Below, one piece after another: positions 6,311-16,400 of a stretch of DNA of 64,000 bases. A model generated the notes under the pieces. That model saw nothing but the letters and a program-made list of their open reading frames with translations, was not told the DNA's origin and did no database searches. How positions within the stretch are numbered: the stretch's first letter is position 1; each line of letters opens with the position of its first letter. Location: assembly GCF_000721265.1 (NCBI RefSeq), contig NZ_JOFZ01000015.1, positions 186,001-250,000 of the forward strand. The letters run 5' to 3'. This stretch comes from Streptomyces sp. NRRL F-5126. GTDB taxonomy: Bacteria; Actinomycetota; Actinomycetes; Streptomycetales; Streptomycetaceae. Position numbers and translations under genes: made by a program.

Positions 6311-8871
6311 GGCGCCCCAACGGGCTCGCCCGCGCGGCCGTCCGCTTCAAACCCGCGTCGTTCGCCGGGACCTTCGTCGCGCTGATGATGTCCGCGCTGA
6401 TCGTCACGGCCTGCGGTGTGCTGCTCGAAACGAGCCTGCGCGCGTCGGTGCCGCCCGAGCGGTACGCGGGCGTGCCGGTCGTCGCCGCGGCGGACCAGTA
6501 CGAGTACACCGTCACGGGCAGCGGCGAGGACCGCGAGAAGGAGGCGACCCCGCTGCCGGACACCGCACGGGTGGACACCGCTCTCGCGGCGAAGGCCGCG
6601 AAGGCGCCGGGCGCGGCAGGCGCCGTCCCGGACTTCACGTTCCCCGTGCGCGCGGCGGACGCGGGCGCGCCGGACACAGGCGCGGCCGCGGGCTCGGCCG
6701 CCCGCACGCCGCGCGTCCAGGGCGGCGCACTCACCGCGCACGGCTGGGGCTCCCACGTCTTCACCGGTACCGCGCTGACCAGCGGATCGGCGCCGCACCA
6801 GGGCGAGGTCGTGCTCGACGCGGGCACGGCACGCGCGGCGAAGGCCGGCGTCGGCGACACCGTCGCACTGGGCACCGCCGCCGGGCGGCGGGACTTCCGC
6901 GTCGCGGGCATCGCCGAGGCCGGGCCCGGTGACACGGCACGGGACGGCGGCGGCACGGGCTCGCTCGCCTGGTTCTCCGACGCGCAGTCCCCCGTGCTCG
7001 CCGGCCACCCCGGCAAGGCGGACGCCATCGCCGTGACGGCCGACCGGGGCGCGGATACGGGCGCCCTCGCCGCTGCCGTGAAGAAGGCCCTGGCCGGCTC
7101 GGGCGCCGAGGTGCACACCGGCGACGGCCGCGGCGCCGTCGAGGCGCCGGGACTCGGCTACGCCAAGCAGACGCTCTTCGCGCTCGGCGGCTCCTTCGGC
7201 GGGATCGCCGCCATCGTCGCGGTCTTCACCGCGGCCGGGACCGTGGCCCTCTCCGTGTCCCAGCGCGCCCGCGAGTTCGCGCTGCTGCGCGCCGTCGGCG
7301 CCACCCCGCGGCAGATCCGCCGCGCGGTCGCCTCGGAGGCGCTGCTCGTCGCGCCGCTCGCCGGGATCGCCGGCTGCCTGCCCGGCATCGGGCTCGCGCA
7401 CTGGTGGTTCGGGCAGTTGCAGGACCGTGGCGCGATCCCGCAGGGCGTGCGCGTGCACGTGTCGGGGCTCCCGCTGCTCGCCGCCGTCGCCATCGGGCTG
7501 CTCACCGCGCTCGGCGCCGGCTGGGCGGCCGGGCGCAGGCCCGCGAGGACCAAGCCGGGGCAGGCGCTCGCCGATGCGTCGTTCGAGCGGCTCCGGCCGG
7601 GCGTGGTGCGTACGGTGCTGGGCGTCGGCGCCATCGTCGGCGGCTCGTTCCTGACCGGCCTCGCCGCCCGTTCCACGGGGGACGACGCGGCCGGCGCGGC
7701 CCTCGGCGTCGTCCTGTGCTTCATGCTCGCCGTCGGGCTGCTCGGGCCGCTGGTGGCGCGGGCGTGCGCGGGCCTCTTCGGCCTGCCGCTGCGGGCCGCC
7801 GGCCCGGCCGGCCGGCTCGCCGCCGCCAACTCCCGTGCCAACGCGCGCCGCCTCGCCTCCGTGGTCACCCCGATCGTGCTCGCCATGGCCTTCTCCTCGA
7901 CGCTCGTCTTCATGCACACCAGCGAGGACCACGCCGCGGGCGAGCAGCTGCGCGCGGGCATCACCGCGGACCATGTGGTCACGGGCCCGGCCGGGCTCCC
8001 GGTGGACGCGGCGGCGCAAGCCGCCCGGACGCCCGGCGTGGACGCGGCCGTCGGCCTGCTGGACACGCAGGTGCTTGTGCCTGTCGGCTCCGGCGAGTTC
8101 AAGTCGCTGCTGGGTGCGCCGACGCAGGGTGTCGCCGCCCCGGGCGCCGAACTCGCGCAGGTGCAGGACCTGGACGTGCGCGCGGGCAGCCTCGACCGGC
8201 TGGGCAAGGGCCGTGTCGCCATCGGCGAGACCCTGGCCGACTCGTCGCACGCGGGCGTCGGCGACCGGCTGCCGCTCTACCTGCCGGACGGCACGAAGGC
8301 GGCCCCGGAGGTCGTCGCGGTCTACGGGCGCGGGCTCGGCCTGGCCGCGGTGACCATGGACCGGGCGTCCCTGGCCGGGCACGTCACCTCGGGTTTCGAC
8401 GACACCCTGCTGGTGAACGGCGGATCGGTGACCTCGCTCTCCGCCCTCGGCAAGGTCACCGACGCATCCGGCTACGCCACGCAGCGGAGCCTCGACGACA
8501 GGCTGGGCGCCTGGTCCAACTACACGATGGCCGCGGTGCTCGGCGGCTTCGCCGCCGTCGCCGCCGTCAACACCCTGGTGATGACGGTGCTCGACCGCCG
8601 GCGCGAGCTGCGCACGCTGCGCCTCGTCGGCACCACACGGCGCCAGGTGCTGCGGATGCTGCATGGGGAGGGGCTGCTGGCGGCAGCGGCCGGTGTGGTG
8701 CTCGGCACGGCGATCGCCGCGGCGACGCTCATCCCGATGATGCGCGGCACGACGGGCGAGGCACCGTACGTGCCGCCGCTGGAGTACGGGGCCTTCGCGG
8801 CCGCTGCCGGCGGCCTGGCGCTGCTCGCGGTCACACTGCCCGCGCGTGCGGCACTGCGCCGCCGGGCGTAG
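6307..8871 (+). CDS. FtsX-like ABC transporter permease
   Basis: This 854-residue permease has one N-terminal membrane helix, a large external domain (about residues 45-275), and a first FtsX block of three helices containing SVSQRAREFALLRAVGATPRQIRRAV. A middle membrane pair is followed by a second external domain and a final FtsX block with VLDRRRELRTLRLVGTTRRQVLRML. This duplicated 4+4 layout is typical of the large actinobacterial permeases that work with a MacB-like ATPase. The start overlaps the ATPase stop (ATGA). A strong terminator hairpin follows the stop. Confidence 0.94.
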   Translation: MRRPNGLARAAVRFKPASFAGTFVALMMSALIVTACGVLLETSLRASVPPERYAGVPVVAAADQYEYTVTGSGEDREKEATPLPDTARVDTALAAKAAKAPGAAGAVPDFTFPVRAADAGAPDTGAAAGSAARTPRVQGGALTAHGWGSHVFTGTALTSGSAPHQGEVVLDAGTARAAKAGVGDTVALGTAAGRRDFRVAGIAEAGPGDTARDGGGTGSLAWFSDAQSPVLAGHPGKADAIAVTADRGADTGALAAAVKKALAGSGAEVHTGDGRGAVEAPGLGYAKQTLFALGGSFGGIAAIVAVFTAAGTVALSVSQRAREFALLRAVGATPRQIRRAVASEALLVAPLAGIAGCLPGIGLAHWWFGQLQDRGAIPQGVRVHVSGLPLLAAVAIGLLTALGAGWAAGRRPARTKPGQALADASFERLRPGVVRTVLGVGAIVGGSFLTGLAARSTGDDAAGAALGVVLCFMLAVGLLGPLVARACAGLFGLPLRAAGPAGRLAAANSRANARRLASVVTPIVLAMAFSSTLVFMHTSEDHAAGEQLRAGITADHVVTGPAGLPVDAAAQAARTPGVDAAVGLLDTQVLVPVGSGEFKSLLGAPTQGVAAPGAELAQVQDLDVRAGSLDRLGKGRVAIGETLADSSHAGVGDRLPLYLPDGTKAAPEVVAVYGRGLGLAAVTMDRASLAGHVTSGFDDTLLVNGGSVTSLSALGKVTDASGYATQRSLDDRLGAWSNYTMAAVLGGFAAVAAVNTLVMTVLDRRRELRTLRLVGTTRRQVLRMLHGEGLLAAAAGVVLGTAIAAATLIPMMRGTTGEAPYVPPLEYGAFAAAAGGLALLAVTLPARAALRRRA

Positions 8872-8903
8872 GAGGCCGGTTGCAGGAGGCCGGGTGCAGG
8901 ACG

Positions 8904-8947
8904 CACCGGCCCGCCCCGGTCGTGGTGACGGCCGGGGCGGGCCGGTG
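8904..8947. terminator. Bidirectional rho-independent-type hairpin
   Basis: A perfect 16-bp stem joins CACCGGCCCGCCCCGG (8904-8919) to its complement at 8932-8947 across a 12-nt loop. It lies between the convergent permease and GSDH genes and can serve both. There is no T-run, as usual in this GC range. Confidence 0.85.
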
Positions 8948-8962
8948 GGTGTTGCGGGCGCG

Positions 8963-11434
8963 TCAGCTCATCGTGAACGCGTCCAGGTCGAACAGGTCGC
9001 CGCTGCCTCCCTTGAAGACGAAGTACAGCTTGTGTGTCCCGCCCGGGTCGGTCACCGGTGCGCTGACGCTCTGGTAGGCGCCGCCGGTGTCACCGACCGT
9101 CGCCGTGCCGGCCAGCGGGCCGTCCGGCGCGTCGGTGTGCACCTCGATGGTGCCGCCCGCGCCGCTCGACGCCGCCCGGAAGTCGATCCCGCTGACCCCC
9201 TGGAGGTCGTACGGGTCGAACTCGATCCAGTCACCATCGCTGATCGACGTGACCGCCGTGCCCTGCGCGCCGTTGCCCGACGCCGTCTCGACGCCGGACT
9301 GCGAGCGGAAGAACTCCGCCTGCCTGCCCTTGGGCTGCAGCACGATCTGCGTCGTGCCGGTGAGGGCCGGGACCCCCGCCGTCGGGGAGGTGTCGGTGTA
9401 GCTCGCGGTGAAGATGCCGTAGAAGTCGTCGGCGTCGGTGTGGCCCGCCGTCGTCATGGTGAACGTGCCGCCGCACCCCGTGGCCTGGGAGAGGTTGTGG
9501 GAGTGCATGTCGTGGCCCAGCGAGTAGTTGACCTGGACCTTGGAGCAGTCCACCGGGGTGCCGTCCGGGTCGGTCGCGTCGATCTTCCACGCGACCTGGT
9601 CGCCGTCCTTGAACGTCAGCCCGTTCGGCGGCTGGGAGAACGACAGGACGGGCGCGGAGTTGCCCACCGTGATCAGGACGGCGGCGACACCCGTTCTGCC
9701 GCTCGGGTCGGACACCGTCAGCCTGGCGTGGTACTGGCCGTCGGCGGCGTAGGTGAACGACGGGGTGGCGCTGGTGGAGTCGGTCGTACCGTCGTTGTCG
9801 AAGTCCCACGCGTAGGTGAGCCGGTCGTTCTCCGGGTCGGTCGAACCCGTGCCGTCGAACGTGACGGTCAGCGGTGTCGTGCCCGAGGTGACGTCGGTCT
9901 TGATGGCCGCGGTCGGCGCCTTGTCGCCCGGCGCGTACTCGATCTTGTAGAGCCCGGCGTCGAGTGAGCCGCCGAACCAGGCGCTGCCGTAGTCGAGCAC
10001 GTAGAGCGAGCCGTCGGGCCCGAACTGCGTGTCGATGGGCTCGACCAGGTGGGCCCAGTCGTTGCCGTCGGTCAGCGTGTCGATCGACTGGATCTTCCCG
10101 CTGCTGTCGGAGGCGATCGGCTTGATCCAGTGGGCGCCGAACTCGTAGGCGAAGAACTTCCCGTCATAGCTCTCGGGGAACTTGGCCGCGGACTTCAGCC
10201 CCGGGTCGTAGTCGTAGACCGGTCCGCCCATCGGCGCGCCCTGGCCGCCGAGTTCGGGGAAGAGCGGGTTGCCGGCGTAGTGGTTCCAGATCCAGGCCGG
10301 CTGGGCCGGTGGCAGGTTCTTCAGGCCGGTGTTCAGCGGGGCGTCGTTCACCGGGTGTGCGCAGTCGAAGGGCTGCCCCGACTTGCCCGTGGCGAAGTCG
10401 TACTGCACGTACGGTGTGTTGTCGCCTATGCAGTACGGCCAGCCGAAGTAGCCGGGCTTGGTGATGCGGTTGTACTCGACGGTGTTCTCGGGACCGCGCT
10501 TCGGGTCCGCACTGCCGGCGTCCGGGCCGTAGTCGGCGAGGTAGACGACGTCGGTCTTCTTGTCGACGTGGAACCTGAAGGGGTTGCGGAAGCCCATCGC
10601 GTAGATCTCGGGGCGGGTCTTCGGTGTGCCCTTGGGGAACAGGTTGCCCTTCGGGATCGTGTAGGTGCCGTTGTTGTGCACCTTGATCCGCAGCAGCTTG
10701 CCCCGCAGGTCGTTGGTGTTGGCCGTGGAACGCTCGTTGTCGAAGACGGGGTTGCGGTCCGGCCGCCGGTCGATGGGGGCGTAGCCGTCGGACTCGAACG
10801 GGTTGGAGTCGTCGCCGGTGCTCAGCAGCAGGTTGCCGTGGCCGTCGAAGTGCATGTCGCCGGCGACGTGGCAGCACTGCCCGCGGTCGGTGTCGACCTG
10901 GAGGACCTTCTTCTCGCTCGACATGTCGAGCTTGCCGCCGGTGAAGGTGAACCGGGACACCTGGTTGTAGCCCTTGTACGGCGCGAAGTCGGCGGCGGTG
11001 CCGCTCTCCGGGGCGTCGGACATCGGCGTGTCGAGCCTCGGCGCGTAGTAGACGTACACCCAGTGGTTCTTGGCGAAGTGCGGGTCGAGCACGATGGTCT
11101 GCAGCCCGTCCTCGTCGTGGGTGTACACCGACAGCTTCGCCGCCACGTCGGTGAGACCGTCGAGGGTCGTGTGGTAGACGGTGCCGTCGCGGGAGGTGTG
11201 CAGTGCGCTCCCGTCGGGCAGCACCGCGAGCCCCATGGGCTCACCCACCTGGTCGGGCCCCTTGGCGAGGGTGACCTGCTGGAAGTCGGACGTCGCGGCG
11301 CTCGGCGCGGCAGCGGCCGAGGGGCCGGGTGCCTGGGAGTGTGCCTGCGCGGACGACGATCCGGCCACCGCGACCCCCACGCCGAGCATGGCGCTCAACG
11401 TGGCGGTGAGTAGCCGTCTCACTGGTGTACGCAC
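8963..11434 (-). CDS. Secreted PQQ-type sugar dehydrogenase (GSDH) propeller protein with PKD and CBM6-like domains
   Basis: This 823-residue exported protein has a Sec signal (VRTPVRRLLTATLSAMLGVG, cleavage near AQA-HS). Residues about 50-510 form a six-bladed propeller of the glucose/sorbosone dehydrogenase family, with blade motifs EPMGLAVLPDG, GDDSNPFESDG, EIYAMGFRNPFRF and FGPDGSLYVLDYG. A PKD domain (about 512-600, TYAWDFDNDG), an all-beta linker domain (about 600-710) and a C-terminal CBM6-like carbohydrate-binding domain (about 710-823, GDWIEFDPYDL) follow. GSDH enzymes oxidise sugar hydroxyls with PQQ, but PQQ use here is not shown. GTG 11434 is preceded by GAGGCAGGAAG. The gene diverges from the Tat-exported epimerase, and the pair probably acts on one sugar outside the cell. 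Confidence 0.88.
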   Translation of the reverse strand: MRTPVRRLLTATLSAMLGVGVAVAGSSSAQAHSQAPGPSAAAAPSAATSDFQQVTLAKGPDQVGEPMGLAVLPDGSALHTSRDGTVYHTTLDGLTDVAAKLSVYTHDEDGLQTIVLDPHFAKNHWVYVYYAPRLDTPMSDAPESGTAADFAPYKGYNQVSRFTFTGGKLDMSSEKKVLQVDTDRGQCCHVAGDMHFDGHGNLLLSTGDDSNPFESDGYAPIDRRPDRNPVFDNERSTANTNDLRGKLLRIKVHNNGTYTIPKGNLFPKGTPKTRPEIYAMGFRNPFRFHVDKKTDVVYLADYGPDAGSADPKRGPENTVEYNRITKPGYFGWPYCIGDNTPYVQYDFATGKSGQPFDCAHPVNDAPLNTGLKNLPPAQPAWIWNHYAGNPLFPELGGQGAPMGGPVYDYDPGLKSAAKFPESYDGKFFAYEFGAHWIKPIASDSSGKIQSIDTLTDGNDWAHLVEPIDTQFGPDGSLYVLDYGSAWFGGSLDAGLYKIEYAPGDKAPTAAIKTDVTSGTTPLTVTFDGTGSTDPENDRLTYAWDFDNDGTTDSTSATPSFTYAADGQYHARLTVSDPSGRTGVAAVLITVGNSAPVLSFSQPPNGLTFKDGDQVAWKIDATDPDGTPVDCSKVQVNYSLGHDMHSHNLSQATGCGGTFTMTTAGHTDADDFYGIFTASYTDTSPTAGVPALTGTTQIVLQPKGRQAEFFRSQSGVETASGNGAQGTAVTSISDGDWIEFDPYDLQGVSGIDFRAASSGAGGTIEVHTDAPDGPLAGTATVGDTGGAYQSVSAPVTDPGGTHKLYFVFKGGSGDLFDLDAFTMS

Positions 11435-11817
11435 GTACTTCCTGCCTCTCTTGGGACGCTGCGACGGACATCGCGCGAGCGGTCGCGTCGCGCGGGAACA
11501 GCGGGAACGGGGGGTGGGAAGCGGGGGCTCCGAGAGGGGCCCGTCCCTTGATGAAGTGTCACGAGCGTTGCGCCCTGACCATGGACTGTCAACCAGGTAC
11601 TGCCCGGTAGCAGCGTTTCATGGCCTCAAGTGGCCATATCTTTTGCTCGTACGGTGAAAAGCCACGGTGATGCGTGGTGAACTATCGATGGCCCTGGGCA
11701 TTAGTCGTCCCGCCTGAGGCCCGACACCCGGGGTGAGGGCGTCGAGGACGCCTCCCCCATCCATCACGGCCCGCCGCGGTCCACCGCGGCCCAGTGCTCC
11801 ACCAGTGAGGAGTGATG
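11435..11817. promoter_or_regulatory. Divergent promoter region with two spaced inverted repeats
   Basis: No gene is visible in these 383 bp. Two inverted repeats lie close together, each with a 6-nt spacer: ATGGCC-TCAAGT-GGCCAT (11620-11637) and CCACG-GTGATG-CGTGG (11662-11677). The 42-bp centre-to-centre distance is about four helix turns. They are candidate operators for the divergent dehydrogenase and epimerase genes. Confidence 0.45.
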
Positions 11818-12810
11818 ATGGGTCAGTTCGCCCATGACTTCGATCGCAGAGGTTTCCTGCGCGCGGCAGCCGCAGGCACCGTGGCCATCGGCGCGGCCAC
11901 CTTCGCGGGCGCCGTGCCCGCGGCGGCTGCCCAGAAGCCCGCCACCGACGCCGCTTCACGCGGCGCCTGCCTGACCATCCCCAAGGACGCCATCGGCATC
12001 CAGCTCTACAGCGTGCGCGACAAGGTCGGCCGACTCGGCTTCCGCGCCGTCTTCGAGGAGCTGTCGCGGATGGGGTACAAGGAGGTCGAGTTCGCCGGCT
12101 ACACGCAGGACACCTCCATACTCGGCCGGCAGATCACCGTGCCCGAGATCCGCACACTGCTCGACGACAACGGGTTGCGCGCCATCGGCAGCCACATCGG
12201 GATCGGCGCCTTCCGCAGCAACCTGCAGCAGGAACTGGACAACGCCGAGATCCTCGGCATGCCGAACATCGGTACGCCCAACGCCCCTTCGGACACCCCG
12301 ACGGTCGCGGGCTACAAGGCCGCCGCTGAGGAGTTCAACGGCTGGGGCGAGGCCGCCACGGCGCGCGGGCTCAAGCTCTACCAGCACAACCACTGGGCCG
12401 AGTGGGCCTTCGCCTCCGACCGGCCCGAGGTGCGCCTCTACGACGTCTTCATGGACAACACCGACCCGGCCCACGTCTACCTGGAGATGGACGTGTACTG
12501 GGCCTTCGTCGGCCAGTTCCGCTACCCGGGCTTCGATCCGGCCGCGTACGTCCGCAGGCACCCCTACCGGTACACGCTGTTCCACATGAAGGACGGCACG
12601 TCCGACCCGAACGCGGCCGACGGTTACGACATGACCGAATTCGGCGCCGGAGACATGCGCTACCAGCGCTTCATCCACGCGATCGGCCCCTTCGGCAACC
12701 ACCACGGGATCTGGGAGCAGGACAACGCACCCGGTACCCAGCCGGACCCGCCCGGCTCGCTCGGTGCGGCTCAGCACAGCTACACCGCGCTCGCGGACCT
12801 GCTCTCCTGA
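11818..12810 (+). CDS. Tat-exported sugar-phosphate isomerase/epimerase-like TIM barrel protein
   Basis: This protein of about 330 residues has a twin-arginine signal (FDRRGFLRAAAAGTVAIG) with an AAA cleavage site. An AP-endonuclease-2/xylose-isomerase-like TIM barrel follows: GIQLYSVRDKVG, GYKEVEFAGY, LRAIGSHIG, LKLYQHNHWAEWAF, VYLEMDVYWAF, YRYTLFHMKDGT. The His/Glu/Asp residues at the strand ends match the metal site of the family. Exported members of this family are found next to 3-keto-sugar and GSDH genes in many bacteria and may isomerise oxidised sugars. ATG 11818 is favoured by GAGGAG 5 nt upstream; ATG 11815 is possible. A strong terminator follows. Confidence 0.88.
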   Translation: MGQFAHDFDRRGFLRAAAAGTVAIGAATFAGAVPAAAAQKPATDAASRGACLTIPKDAIGIQLYSVRDKVGRLGFRAVFEELSRMGYKEVEFAGYTQDTSILGRQITVPEIRTLLDDNGLRAIGSHIGIGAFRSNLQQELDNAEILGMPNIGTPNAPSDTPTVAGYKAAAEEFNGWGEAATARGLKLYQHNHWAEWAFASDRPEVRLYDVFMDNTDPAHVYLEMDVYWAFVGQFRYPGFDPAAYVRRHPYRYTLFHMKDGTSDPNAADGYDMTEFGAGDMRYQRFIHAIGPFGNHHGIWEQDNAPGTQPDPPGSLGAAQHSYTALADLLS

Positions 12811-12826
12811 CCCGCTGCGCCCGGCG

Positions 12827-12876
12827 CCCCGTCTCCCTTTCTCCCCCGCTCTTGCCGGGGAGAAGGGGAGACGGGG
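12827..12876 (+). terminator. Long hairpin terminator
   Basis: A 20-bp stem (12827-12846 with 12857-12876) with a single G-T pair closes a 10-nt loop and ends in GGGG followed by TTTC. It follows the epimerase gene and also faces the end of the leftward LuxR gene. Confidence 0.88.
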
Positions 12877-12902
12877 TTTCGCATGCCCCGAGCGGGCTCG
12901 CG

Positions 12903-13142
12903 TCAGATCAGCCTGCGCCGCGCGGCCCAGGCGACGGCCTCGATGACGCTGCTGACGCCGATCTTGTCGCACACGCCGCGGCACCGCCGGCGCACCGTGC
13001 GGGGGCAGACGTTGAGCCGCCGGGCGACGGACTCGACCGGCAGGCCTGTCGCCAGCAGCGACAGCAGACGCACCTCGTCGCTGTGCAGGTACTCGTCGCC
13101 GGTCTGGGGCCGCCGGTCTGTCTGGTAGCTGAGCGCGGACAC
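12903..13142 (-). CDS. Small stand-alone LuxR-type HTH regulator
   Basis: This 79-residue protein is almost entirely a LuxR/GerE helix-turn-helix (HSDEVRLLSLLATGLPVESV then RRLNVCPRTVRRRCRGVCDK). It has no receiver or ligand-binding domain. The recognition helix is unusual: CPRTVRRRCRGV replaces the common TVKTHVSNI-type sequence. GTG 13142 is set by AGGAG close upstream. It lies between the exported epimerase and the giant GSDH protein and may regulate them. Its own promoter candidate is at 13253-13282. Confidence 0.75.
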   Translation of the reverse strand: MSALSYQTDRRPQTGDEYLHSDEVRLLSLLATGLPVESVARRLNVCPRTVRRRCRGVCDKIGVSSVIEAVAWAARRRLI

Positions 13143-13252
13143 TTCAGTCCTCCTTCGCCGTGTGCGGCCGGGCCGGGAACGCGGGGAAGGCCACCGCTCG
13201 GAGGCCTGGACCCGTGATCGACCGCAGGGTCGTCCAACGCTTAAAATCGTTT

Positions 13253-13282
13253 CAAGTAAACCTTTCGCATGCACACGGTCAA
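13253..13282 (-). promoter_or_regulatory. Candidate promoter of the small LuxR-type gene
   Basis: Read on the minus strand, TTGACC (13282-13277) is followed after 18 nt by TACTTG (13258-13253). This leaves a leader of about 100 nt before the GTG. The A/T-rich TTGAAACGATTTTAAG just downstream contains a TTTCAA-type core that is also seen near the ROK gene and before the sugar importer. Confidence 0.38.
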
Positions 13283-13402
13283 GAGTGACTCCGCCGATTG
13301 ATCCGAGTACGTCCTCGTCGGCACCAAATCTTCCGGCCTGTCCGGCTCGTGCAGAGCCGGGCCCGGGGCTGCCGCCCCGAGCCCGGCGCCGACCGCCTCC
13401 CT

Positions 13403-16400
13403 CTACAGGTCCCGCACCCGGATGTTGCGGAATTCGATCAGGTCGTTGTCACTGTGGTTCTGCAGCCCCACGTAGCCGCTGAAGAACTGACGCAGGTCCG
13501 TGGGCGGATCGCCCGCACGCGACGACGACTTGCCGGGGGTGTTGTCGAACTCGTTGATCACCACGCCGTTGCGGATGATCGTGTAGTGCTGTCCGACGAC
13601 CCGGATCTCGTAGTCGTTCCACTGGCCCTTCGGGGTCACCCTCGCCTGGTCGAGGCCGAGTGGGTCGAAGTTGTACACCGAGCCCGTCTTCTGCGGCTCG
13701 CTGCCGGTGCCGTCGTAGATCTGGATCTCGTTCCCGCAGTAGATCGCCACCCACTCGGGGGCCGAGCGGGCTGCTCCCGTCGTGCTGCAGCCCTCGGGCC
13801 GCTGGTCCAGTGGCGTGCGCGGGTCGGGGAACCTCACGAAGACACCGCTGTTGGCCCGGTTGTCGCCCGGAGCGGCGTCCCGGAACTGCAGCCTGATCGA
13901 GTAGTCCTTGAACGGCTGCTTGCTGTACCAGAGCATGCCCATGCCGCCGGAGCTGTGCAGGGTGCCGTCGGGCAGGAGCGAGAAGCTCCCCGCGCCCGCC
14001 TGGCTCCAGCCGGCCAGACTCTTCGCCGACCCGTCGAAGACGGGCCGGTATCCCGCGGTCTTGCCGATGGGCGATCGGGCGGCGTCCTTCTTGAGCGTCG
14101 CCGCTTCCTTGTTGTCGAGAACGCCGTCCTTGCGGAACTGGTTCACGAGGCCGTTCAGGTGGCTGACGAACGCGCCGTGGCTCGACCAGGTGGACTCGTC
14201 GTCGACCAGGTCGTTGATCGTGCACCCGCCGCCGGCCTTGTGGTTGGCCACGCCCGTGTCGCTGTCGAGCAGGTGCACCGTGGCGCGGGCGTCGGGCGCC
14301 GTGCAGCCCGCCGTCACGTCGATCTTGCCGGTGGACTGCTCGCCGTTGGCGTACATCACCTTCAGGGTGGCGTGGTAGGTGCCGTACGAGGCGTACGTGT
14401 GCACCGGGTCGGCCTCGTGCGACGGCCGGCTGCCGTCACCGAAGTCCCACTCCCAGGCGACGCCGCCCGCCTTCGCGGCCGAGAACTGGACCGTCCGCGG
14501 CTGCGTCTGCTTGACGACACGGCCCGCCGCGTCGCTCGGGTTCGGCGTGGCCGGGCCGCCGTGGTAGGCGACGCGGACCAGCTTCTGGTTCGGGTCGAGG
14601 CTGAAGAAGCCGCCGGCGTAGTCGAGCAGGTAGAGCGCGCCGTCGGGCCCGAACTTCGCGTCCATCCAGCTCTGGACCTTGTTGTCGCCCACCCCGCCGG
14701 GGAGGATCTTGCGCAGGTCCTCGCCGAAGGCCGGCTGGGAGTGGTCCTTGACCTGGTCGGGGGTGACGGTGACCGCGACACGGTTGTTCGCGTTGGACTC
14801 GTCACCGATGAACCACTTGTTGTCCCAGTACGCGGGCCAGGCGACGCCACTGCTGGTGTCGACCTCCGAGCGGTGGTAGGTGGGGCCGTCCATGATGGCC
14901 TGGCCGCCGCCCTTGAGGTACGGCTCGGTGTACTTCTCGTCGCTCTGCACGTACGTGGGCAGCCCGCTGCCGTCGTCGCGCTTCGGGTAGACCACACCGC
15001 CGCCCTGGGGCGAGTACCAGATCATGTTCTTGCTGATGGGCGGCAGGTCCACGAGGCCGGTGTTGCGCGGCGAGGTGTTCTTCGGGTGGTCGCAGTCGTA
15101 CCAGCCCGTCAGCACGCTCGCGTCGGTGTTGCTGCGGTCGCGGTACGGCTGCTTGTTGCCCATGCAGTACGGCCAGCCCTGGTTGCCCGCCGAGGTGATG
15201 ACGGTCGCCGTCTCGTACTTGGCCGGGCCGAGCTCCGGGTCGGGAGTCGGCGCGTCGGGACCGACCCAGCCCGCGGTGAGCCAGTTGTTCTTCTTGTCCC
15301 AGGCGATCCGGGCGATGTTGCGCACGCCCATCACGTAGATCTCCGGGCGGGTCTTGCCGCCGCCCTCCTCCTTGCCGGTGAAGAGGTTGCCCTCGGGGAT
15401 CGTGTACGTGCCGTCGGCCTCGGGGTGGATCCGCAGGATCTTGCCGTTGAGGTTGTTGGTGTTGCCGGCCGTGCGGCGTGCGTCCTGGAACGACAGGCCC
15501 TTGTAGTCCTTGGTCCAGTTGTTGCCGGAGTAGCCGGCGCCCGCGCCCAGCGAGGAGTTGTTGTCACCGACGCCGATGTAGAGGTTGCCCTTGTTGTCGA
15601 ACGTCATGCCGCCGCCGGCGTGGCAGCAGCTGTGGATCTGCGCGGTCCAGTGCAGCAGGTCCTTGCGGGTGGACTGGTCGATCGACTGCTTCTTGGCGTC
15701 GTAAGTCAGCCGCGAGACGGTTCTCTGGCCCGTCTGCTTGTCCCGGTCGATCGACTCGTGCGGCATCCAGTAGACGTAGATCCAGCCGTTCTGCTCGAAC
15801 TTGGGGTCCAGCGTGATGCCGACCAGGCCCTCCTCGTTCTTGACCAGCTCGTCGCCGCTGCCCCGGTTGCCCATCACGTCGAGCGTGGTGAGCAGCTTGA
15901 CCTTCTTGGTCTTGGGGTCCCACTGGTGGATCGTGCCGCAGCCGAGCCCCACCTTCGGGTCGCTCCAGTCGGGGATCGGGCCGCTCGGGCAGGCCGCCTT
16001 GCCGATGTAGAGGACCTTGCCGTCGGGGGCGACCGTCAGGCCGTGCGGCTCACCGATCTGGTCGAGCTGCCCCGGCTGGTTCTTGGCGGTGAGCCGTTCG
16101 ACCGAGTAGTTCGAGGCAATGGTCGCCTGGCAGTCGCCGCGCACCATGCCGGTCGTCCACTCGATGGCGCCGAGCAGATGGCTCTGGAACTTGGTGTCCG
16201 AGGTGTAGCTGTCCTCGGTGCGGCCCATACCGGTGTAGAAGGACCGGCCGCCGTCGTAGTCACGGCACCAGGAGATCGGGTGGAACGGGCCGTTGCCCGC
16301 CGGGCCCGGGTCGTAGGAGTTCTCCTCCACCTGGGCGACGGTCTGCACCTCGCCGTTCGGGTTCGGGTCCCAGTTCATCCACTGGTCGGACCGTTCCCAC

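Noticed and set aside
5425..8664. 1079-codon open frame on the minus strand
   Set aside because: It is opposite the ABC exporter genes and has no recognisable protein feature.
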